Virus record (IMG/VR): IMGVR_UViG_3300025887_000163
Location: 1-22,123 of that record
Length of the DNA: 22,123 nucleotides
Strand: one strand, 5' to 3'
Source of the DNA: a virus
Shown: in pieces, positions 8,461 through 13,847 of the stretch
How positions within the stretch are numbered: position 1 is the stretch's first letter
Layout of the letters: every line of letters begins with the position of its first letter
Position numbers and translations under genes: made by a program
The notes under the pieces: generated by a model
Database searches by the model: none
Seen by the model: only the letters and a program-made list of their open reading frames with translations
Told to the model about the DNA's origin: nothing

Positions 8461-8877
8461 TTAAGTAGAGAGGTAGGTGACTACGCGGGCTAAATAGTCA
8501 GGACACTTTTCTATACGACTTAAATACAGATTGCATGTCCTGCACAAAAGAGACCTAACTTTCCCGGTGGTATGGTCATGGTCTACAACCAGTTTTCCAA
8601 ATACATCAGAAGGCTCTTCGTTGCAGAGATAGCACTTATTGTCTTGGTCCAGCACCATTTGTTCGTAGTCTTCAAGAGTCATGTTGTATTTAGACATAAG
8701 GTGCTGACGAAGCTTACGATCAGAGTCACACACCTTACAGGAATTTAGGGCCTGATATCCTCCGTAGCACATAGCGTGCTTATATACGGAAAACTCCGAA
8801 GCTTGTTTGAACTCCCCACAGGACTTACAAACCCTGTCCTTATGTCCGGGGTGATCTGAGGGGAGTTCAATCTTCAT
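8461..8877 (-). CDS. HNH endonuclease, recombination endonuclease VII-like
   Basis: 138 aa. The C-terminal half holds a zinc-bound HNH core: C82-x2-C85, catalytic LVVDHDHTTG (D99-H100-D101-H102), then LLCRTCN with C112, C115 and N116. This spacing is that of the T4 endonuclease VII (Endonuclease_7) family. The N-terminal half has a second CxxC pair set (C17/C20 and C47/C50), probably another zinc ribbon for DNA binding. The start has only a weak GAG motif, unlike neighbouring virion genes. Free-standing HNH genes of this type are often homing endonucleases that invade late operons. Its place between coat and adaptor, weak translation signal and more AT-rich look fit a mobile insertion, though junction resolution during packaging remains possible. 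Confidence 0.92.
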   Translation of the reverse strand: MKIELPSDHPGHKDRVCKSCGEFKQASEFSVYKHAMCYGGYQALNSCKVCDSDRKLRQHLMSKYNMTLEDYEQMVLDQDNKCYLCNEEPSDVFGKLVVDHDHTTGKVRSLLCRTCNLYLSRIEKCPDYLARVVTYLST

Positions 8878-8896
8878 GACTAGCTCGACGCTACGA

Positions 8897-9946
8897 TCAA
8901 GCGAGGTTCCAGTAAGCTGTAATCAAGCCCTCAGGACGGAGGATCTTACGTGCGTAGAGGTGCATGCCGCGAACAACTTCTGCGAAGTAGGTTTCGGACT
9001 CGTAGCGGCTTGTCTTGGACAGCTGCTCGGCAGTAGCTACCGAAGAGTCATGACCTGCGACGATCACGTTGTAGTTTGTGATCGAACCAGCAGAAGCTGC
9101 AGTATCAGCACCATCACCAATGTAAGGCAGGTTGTTGGACTGATACACGCGGAAACCACGGATCTTGCTAGGCAGACGACCGTTACGGACTTCACCTTCA
9201 CCACCCCAATCAGCGTTGATCAGTTTGGAGTCTTCGTCGCCCAGAACTTCCATGGCGATTGGGTCCAGAACAATCCAACGACCTTCTGTTGGGATGTTGG
9301 CCATGTCCATCTTACGCTTCATGCGGTTGATGACTGACAACAGAGACGTGATAGCACCTGCACCGCCACCGGGGGCGACAGGGATAGACGTCTTAGTAGC
9401 AGTAATCTCAGCACCACCGAAGTCGGTGATATCCAGCTTATTAGCAGCCAACAGTTCGTCGTTGTCAGCAGCTGCATTAGCCTTCGTACCGCTTGCGGCT
9501 GTACGTACTTGGAAACCACCAGCACCATCATCTTCAAAGCCAGCCATGTGGGCCAGAACTTCGCGGTCAAATGAGTCGGTCATTTCGTAGCCAGCTTTGT
9601 CAGTGGCCAGTTCCATGAAGTTGACGTGGCTGTGGGCCTTTTCAATGTCGTCCAGAGCGAACGCAAAGTAGTTGGCCTGATCCACGATCATCGTGAAGTC
9701 TGCATCATCCAGAGACTGAATAGCAACAGGAGTACCACGCAGAAGCGGGTTCACTGTGATGTTAGGCTCTTTGATAATACGGACGGAGTCACCGTAGGAG
9801 GCGATTTCGCCTGTGTAATCGGTGTTTGTGATATCCTGAACCACAGAAGTCTTACGGAAAGCTTTCTGAGCTTTGCGAGAGAAGATCGTTGGGGACCAGT
9901 TACCATTTGGCAGGTTGGTATACCCGCCTTGTGCTGAAAATGCCAT
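8897..9946 (-). CDS. Major capsid protein (HK97-fold coat)
   Basis: 349 aa. The protein opens with an N-terminal arm (GGYTNLPNGNWSPTIFS), then FRKTSVVQDITNTDYTGEI, GDSVRIIKEPNITV and a long helix with QANYFAFALDDIEKAHSHVN, ending with RWIVLDPIAMEVLGD, KIRGFRVYQSNNLP and a C-terminal FAEVVRGMHLYARKILRPEGL. This order of beta strands, spine helix and A-domain is what coat proteins of marine and T7-like podoviruses show. GAGG lies eight bases before the ATG. The gene follows scaffold, promoter and two tRNA genes, so its mRNA may be raised by the promoter near 10550. No maturation protease gene is visible next to it. Identity strong by context and texture. Confidence 0.93.
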   Translation of the reverse strand: MAFSAQGGYTNLPNGNWSPTIFSRKAQKAFRKTSVVQDITNTDYTGEIASYGDSVRIIKEPNITVNPLLRGTPVAIQSLDDADFTMIVDQANYFAFALDDIEKAHSHVNFMELATDKAGYEMTDSFDREVLAHMAGFEDDGAGGFQVRTAASGTKANAAADNDELLAANKLDITDFGGAEITATKTSIPVAPGGGAGAITSLLSVINRMKRKMDMANIPTEGRWIVLDPIAMEVLGDEDSKLINADWGGEGEVRNGRLPSKIRGFRVYQSNNLPYIGDGADTAASAGSITNYNVIVAGHDSSVATAEQLSKTSRYESETYFAEVVRGMHLYARKILRPEGLITAYWNLA

Positions 9947-9956
9947 TGGACATATC

Positions 9957-10214
9957 CTCTAAATGTGAGTTGGGAAAGACCGCTAAGGGTCATTCATCAG
10001 GTCACAGAAGAGAGCGTTCAGAGTGGCAGTAACTGTTCCGGGTGCGATCTTAAGACCGGGCCGGGGTCACTGGTGGACCTGCCGTCTATTTCTTCTTGTG
10101 GGGGGTTGGGGGAGGGGGCGACGAGGTAGGCTCGTTAGAGGCGGCTCGTCTTGGTGGGGATTGAATATTTCTATTCAAGAAAGTCTCTGCTGTGGGACTT
10201 ACTAAAACAGAAGA
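9957..10214. other. Non-coding spacer with G/C tract and small palindromes upstream of coat gene
   Basis: About 260 bases lie between the tRNA-Trp 3' end and the coat ribosome binding site. Visible elements are three G runs (GGGGGG, GGGGG, GGGGG; 10099-10117 on plus, C-rich in the transcript), a perfect inverted repeat TTGAATA-TTTC-TATTCAA (10161-10178), and an imperfect AAGTCTC/GGGACTT repeat (10181-10200). No frame gives a start plus ribosome site with a believable product, so I treat it as the coat mRNA leader or tRNA-processing region. Confidence 0.6.
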
Positions 10215-10289
10215 TGGCATTGGTGGAGGGATTCGAACCCCCGACAAACGGTTTTGGAGACCGCTGCTCTGACCACTGAGCTACACCCA
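10215..10289 (-). tRNA. tRNA-Trp (anticodon CCA)
   Basis: The minus strand folds as a cloverleaf: acceptor GTGGGTG/CACCAAT (one G-A mismatch at pair 3), D arm GCTC...GAGC, anticodon stem GCGGT/ACCGT with loop CTCCAAA giving anticodon CCA, and T arm GGGGG-TTCGAAT-CCCTC. The discriminator is G, the tryptophan identity base, and the 3' CCA is encoded. It sits nine bases from tRNA-Tyr, so both are probably cut from one precursor. Confidence 0.95.
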
Positions 10290-10298
10290 CGCATTTGT

Positions 10299-10381
10299 TG
10301 GTGGGGCGGGCTGGATTCGAACCAACACAGTTTACCGAGATATTTACAGCATCCGACCTTCGCCAATAGGAGAGCCGCCCC
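10299..10381 (-). tRNA. tRNA-Tyr (anticodon GTA), class II with long variable arm
   Basis: 83 bases on the minus strand with a perfect seven-pair acceptor (GGGGCGG/CCGCCCC), discriminator A and encoded CCA. The anticodon stem GGATG/TATCT (two G-U pairs) frames loop CTGTAAA, anticodon GTA. An 11-base variable arm (CGG-TAAA-CTG core) is the class II form bacteria use for tyrosine. T arm GTTGG-TTCGAAT-CCAGC is regular. The D stem is short and weak (two clear pairs). Confidence 0.95.
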
Positions 10382-10461
10382 AAAAATTTAGAGGAAGCGC
10401 CAATACGAAAAGGTGAAGATGTGAGACATAAGTACCTGTGGTAGGGTGGTAGAGGTGGAAA

Positions 10462-10497
10462 CCCCCAGCAGGGAAAGGAGGGAAAACCTGCTGGGGG
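10462..10497 (-). terminator. Strong hairpin between scaffold and tRNA genes
   Basis: Perfect 11-bp inverted repeat CCCCCAGCAGG / CCTGCTGGGGG with a 14-base loop (10462-10472, 10487-10497). On the transcribed strand only TTT follows, so it could be a partial terminator that lowers readthrough from the portal/scaffold transcript, or a processing hairpin for the tRNA precursor. It lies downstream of the promoter near 10550. Confidence 0.6.
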
Positions 10498-10539
10498 CTG
10501 ATGTTAAGAGGAAGAAATCGAAACTCTCTTAATGTAGTA

Positions 10540-10569
10540 GTTATAACACCAAGAGAGGTAGCAATGCAA
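10540..10569 (-). promoter_or_regulatory. Sigma70-type promoter for tRNA and coat genes
   Basis: TTGCAT (10564-10569), 18-base spacer, TATAAC (10540-10545) on the minus strand. Nine consecutive A residues (10572-10580), part of and directly after the scaffold stop codon, stand just upstream of the -35 like an UP element. The position allows extra transcription of the tRNAs and coat gene. The -35 match is modest. Confidence 0.5.
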
Positions 10570-10578
10570 GCTTTTTTT

Positions 10579-11355
10579 TTACTTCTGATCGTAAGTATAA
10601 TTACCGCTACGCATCGCTTCCATGATTTCCTCTTCGTATTTATCGTAATCACGGTCAGACAGGGCTGCTACACGGCTATCGGACCACTTTGGCCTACTGG
10701 TCGATTTAGGTGTGGAAGACCCGCCACCAGCGACATCACGGGCAGCATCTTTGTTGGGGTCAGATGCCCGCTTACCCTTCTTTGTATCGACTTTGTACAG
10801 ATCGATGGCGCGAGAGGCCGCACGGACGTCTGTAGCGTTCTTGTACAGAGCGTCGTAGATGTAGGAGGGCTGTTCTGCCACCCACTCACTAAACGCTGGA
10901 TCTGACTTGATATCATCGAAGTCTGGGTGGATCGACAGCAGCTGTTCGTAGGCAGATTTACGCTCTGAGGCGACTTCTTTCTCACGAAGCTTGCTCAACC
11001 GCTTTTCTGTCTCTTCTGCAACTTCCCCCGCCCGCTTACGAGCAATGGTGTCCACAATGGCAGCGACTTCTGGATACTTCTCTGACCATGCTTTGATCTC
11101 TTCCTCTGTCTTGGGGAATTTGATCTGTTGTTTGGTCGCGCTGTCCAGCTGGGTCTCCATCGCTTCAAGACGACGGTTTAGCTCTTCCTGCTTCTGCTGG
11201 GAATGACGGCGAAGATCGCTGTATCGTTTTTCCCAATCTGTCTGGGGTGCTGCAGGGGTGTCAGACGCATCTTCCTGCTCTGTATTTTCTTCTGTCGTTA
11301 CCTCTTCATCAGGTTTGTCGAGTTCATCAAAGAAAGCATTTTTGTATTTAGGCAT
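10579..11355 (-). CDS. Scaffolding protein
   Basis: 258 aa, highly charged and mostly helical. An acidic N-terminus (DELDKPDEEVTTEENTEQED) is followed by a coiled-coil region (~44-75, RYSDLRRHSQQKQEELNRR), more Lys/Glu helices to ~145, a DFDDIKSDPAFSEWV segment, a Lys/Arg/Asp-rich linker and a C-terminal helix ending SGNYTYDQK. Composition, length and place between portal and coat gene fit an internal scaffold that copolymerises with the coat and is expelled from the prohead. GGAG lies seven bases before the ATG. Directly after the stop comes an A-run and promoter. No protease motif is seen. Assignment rests on composition and synteny. Confidence 0.87.
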   Translation of the reverse strand: MPKYKNAFFDELDKPDEEVTTEENTEQEDASDTPAAPQTDWEKRYSDLRRHSQQKQEELNRRLEAMETQLDSATKQQIKFPKTEEEIKAWSEKYPEVAAIVDTIARKRAGEVAEETEKRLSKLREKEVASERKSAYEQLLSIHPDFDDIKSDPAFSEWVAEQPSYIYDALYKNATDVRAASRAIDLYKVDTKKGKRASDPNKDAARDVAGGGSSTPKSTSRPKWSDSRVAALSDRDYDKYEEEIMEAMRSGNYTYDQK

Positions 11356-11411
11356 GGTATTACTCCAAGGGGGCCGGGACGTGCCGGGTGGCCCATATTA
11401 CGTGGCACTGG

Positions 11412-11639
11412 TTAACTTTTGTCTTTGGCCTCTTGTACCTGTTCTTTCAGATACAGAAGTTCACTCGCCTCTTTGTAACGTCCCTGTAGTAGGGTAATCT
11501 CCCGTGGGTCTGAGGCTGACGTTAGGGAATTCTTGATCTGTTCCATACGGTATTTGGCGTATGCGTTGATCGCTTCTCTGAAATCCGCATTGTTAATGGG
11601 ATAATTCAGGGCCTTAGCGATATCCTTTGGGATACTCAT
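11412..11639 (-). CDS. Small helical protein between portal and scaffold, unknown
   Basis: 75 aa, nearly all predicted helix: IPKDIAKALNYPINN, DFREAINAYAKYRMEQIKNSL, and a second long helix EITLLQGRYKEASELLYLKEQVQEAKDKS with heptad-like Leu spacing. The helical pair suggests a small oligomeric coiled coil. AAGGA precedes the ATG at good distance, and the gene follows the portal stop by nine bases, so it is certainly translated with the morphogenesis operon. Small proteins at this site may be capsid assembly or minor head factors, but I recognise no family. Between it and scaffold, a GGGCC/GGCCC repeat (11371-11394) sits just before the scaffold ribosome site. Confidence 0.8.
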   Translation of the reverse strand: MSIPKDIAKALNYPINNADFREAINAYAKYRMEQIKNSLTSASDPREITLLQGRYKEASELLYLKEQVQEAKDKS

Positions 11640-11648
11640 TAGGCGTCC

Positions 11649-13835
11649 TTACTGCTGTGGAGGAGCTTGTGTTGGGGCAGGGGCAGGTTGACCCCCATTG
11701 GCACCACCACCACCACCTGAGAAGCCCTCTTCACCGGGTGTAGGAGCCTGACCGGGGGCGATGTTTCCATTACCATTACCTGTAGGATCATTTGGGTTAG
11801 GGCCTGCACCACCTTCTGGACCAGCTGGGCCGGGTTGTGGCTGTGGCATGTACTTCTGTACTTCGGCCATCATCTTAGCTTGGATGATTGCATCCTCTTT
11901 CGAGTTGAGGATCTTATCCGCATCCAAGTCCATCGAAATAGCCATTTCACGGAGAATGTAGTCGTACCGCACGAAGGGCTGCATCAGAGGGTTAGCAGTC
12001 ATCTGCATAAACTGCAGGAGACGTTGGCTACGGACCTCATTCCGCATCAGGCTCTCTGTACCACGGGCTTTGACTTCGATAGCGCCTTGGGTGAAGTCCT
12101 TGTCGAAGTTGAACTGCATGTTGAAGGCGAAGAAGGCCTTACCCAGCGGTGTCAGCAGGTAGTCATCGAAGTTACGGACGACGCCTTTGATGTTCTGTGC
12201 GGCGGCACCCATTAGCATGCTCATACCAGACGCAGTACGACCGACGCCTGTAACGCCCCCGATACCATGTGAGTAGGAGGGAATGCCCGTGGCTTCGTCT
12301 GCCAGCTGGCGGGCCTTGTCGAACATCATCATGACTTCGTTAGAGACGTTGGGGAACTTTGTCCCGAAGATCGCCTGACCGGGAGCGCCAGCCTGACGTC
12401 TAAAGACCTTGCCCGCATAGACGTCCATAGTTTGTCCGGGGACTAGGGCAGACTCGTCCACTTCGATCAGGATGTTACCGCTCAGGATAGCGTTGTCTAC
12501 TGCCAGACGAGCGAAGCCGTTCATAAGCTTCTGAGTATCTTCCATGTTCTCGCCAACACCAATACCCCAGATGGAGTAGGGATCGACTTCGTAGGGAATG
12601 AAGTTGAAGGGGATACGGGCTGGTGTGAAGGGGTTCAGCATCAGACGCAGGATCTGGCCATTACAGACCCAAATGTTAACCTGTACTTCTGGTTCGTCTT
12701 CCAGCGCCTCAGGGATATCAATACCCTGTTCTGCGAGAATATCTGTGTCGATCATACCCCAGAATTCAAGAACCTCATAACGGTCGTTACCGGAGTGGAT
12801 ATCCTTGTCTTCGTCGATGGTAGATTCCCAATGCTCAGGGGTGTAATTTGGCCCCAGATCAACAGCCTCTTCAATATTGGCCTTACGGAAACCCGCACGG
12901 TTACGCAGAGTACGCAGCTGGTGAGAGTTGTACCTGTGGCGATCCACAACATACAGAGCCTCTTCCTTGGTACGCGCATGAGGGTCAGGATAGATGTTCC
13001 AGATAGACCGGGCCTCGATCTTTGGAATGTCACGGAATTCAGGGACGTATTCACCGTCTTCATTCCACTTAGGATATTCCTTGGACGTCAGGAACGGACC
13101 CTTAATCACACCTGTACCAAACAGACATGTTTCGAAGGTCGCCATACGAAGGTGCTTAACAGCGTCGGTCTCTTCCAACTGATCGTGGACCTTCTTCTCC
13201 ATCGCACGAGCGGCACGTTTAGCAGGTTCCCACATCACGGCGGTAGGGGAGTCTGGCGTACCAATTTTCAGGTCGTCTGCCAGAGGGGCCAGCTTGTTCG
13301 ACAGGATGCCCAGATCTTTGTCCATGTTAGGACGACGTGGGCGGGTGGGCATTTCAAAGCCCTTCTTACCCAACTCTGAAAGCTGCTCAGATGAAGGTAC
13401 GGCAGGATCAAGAGTGACCGCATCTGCGGCACCCATAGGATCAGAGGGTGTATCAAAACCAATTGGGAATTTGTTACCCGCCAACAGGACGTCGATAACC
13501 ATGTTGTGGGCTGCGTTCACTTTAGTCTTCGTGATCTTGATGAACACACGAGACTTCTCAGAGTCAGAGAACGGAGTATCTGGGCCGTACACACCGATAT
13601 GGTTCCGGTACATGGACAGCCATTTCTCTTCACGAGATTGGCGGGCGTTTCGTGCCTTACTGAACCGCTCTTCGACGTAGGCGACAACAGCGTTTAGCTC
13701 GACTGCTTCGGCTTGTACGTCATCCTCGTCTTCTAGGACGTAGCCGCCGTCATCAATATCAGTCTGGGTAACATCTTGAAACGCCTTCTGACTGTTGAAT
13801 ACAGTGGGGGGAGTGTTGTTTTCCATAAAGGACAT
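11649..13835 (-). CDS. Portal protein
   Basis: 728 aa. Recognisable portal features include a helical N-terminal wing (VVAYVEERFSKARNARQSREEKWLS), KSRVFIKITKTKVNAAHNM, the beta-rich clip region with FRDIPKIEARSIWNIYPDP, PFNFIPYEVDPYSIWGIGVGEN followed by a long crown/stem helix, and ATGIPSYSHGIGGVTGVGRTASGMSM. This is the P22/T7-like podovirus portal pattern; twelve copies form the DNA channel and terminase docking ring. The last ~75 residues are a Gly/Pro/Asn/Gln low-complexity tail. GAGG lies six bases before the first ATG, favouring it over the ATG three codons later. It follows the terminase gene by 12 bases. Confidence 0.93.
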   Translation of the reverse strand: MSFMENNTPPTVFNSQKAFQDVTQTDIDDGGYVLEDEDDVQAEAVELNAVVAYVEERFSKARNARQSREEKWLSMYRNHIGVYGPDTPFSDSEKSRVFIKITKTKVNAAHNMVIDVLLAGNKFPIGFDTPSDPMGAADAVTLDPAVPSSEQLSELGKKGFEMPTRPRRPNMDKDLGILSNKLAPLADDLKIGTPDSPTAVMWEPAKRAARAMEKKVHDQLEETDAVKHLRMATFETCLFGTGVIKGPFLTSKEYPKWNEDGEYVPEFRDIPKIEARSIWNIYPDPHARTKEEALYVVDRHRYNSHQLRTLRNRAGFRKANIEEAVDLGPNYTPEHWESTIDEDKDIHSGNDRYEVLEFWGMIDTDILAEQGIDIPEALEDEPEVQVNIWVCNGQILRLMLNPFTPARIPFNFIPYEVDPYSIWGIGVGENMEDTQKLMNGFARLAVDNAILSGNILIEVDESALVPGQTMDVYAGKVFRRQAGAPGQAIFGTKFPNVSNEVMMMFDKARQLADEATGIPSYSHGIGGVTGVGRTASGMSMLMGAAAQNIKGVVRNFDDYLLTPLGKAFFAFNMQFNFDKDFTQGAIEVKARGTESLMRNEVRSQRLLQFMQMTANPLMQPFVRYDYILREMAISMDLDADKILNSKEDAIIQAKMMAEVQKYMPQPQPGPAGPEGGAGPNPNDPTGNGNGNIAPGQAPTPGEEGFSGGGGGANGGQPAPAPTQAPPQQ

Positions 13836-13847
13836 AAGTTACCTCGT

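Noticed and set aside
1-10000. Long-tailed phage (siphovirus or myovirus)
   Set aside because: No tape-measure-sized gene, tail tube, sheath or baseplate genes in the coat-to-fibre interval.
9981-10060. Short minus-strand frame ending IAPGTVTATLNALFCDLMNDP before the coat gene
   Set aside because: No start codon or ribosome site in frame; a stop interrupts it just upstream. Could be a remnant but cannot be supported.
12795-13379. Plus-strand ORF of 194 codons across the portal gene
   Set aside because: Antisense shadow of a clear portal gene, no promoter or ribosome site.
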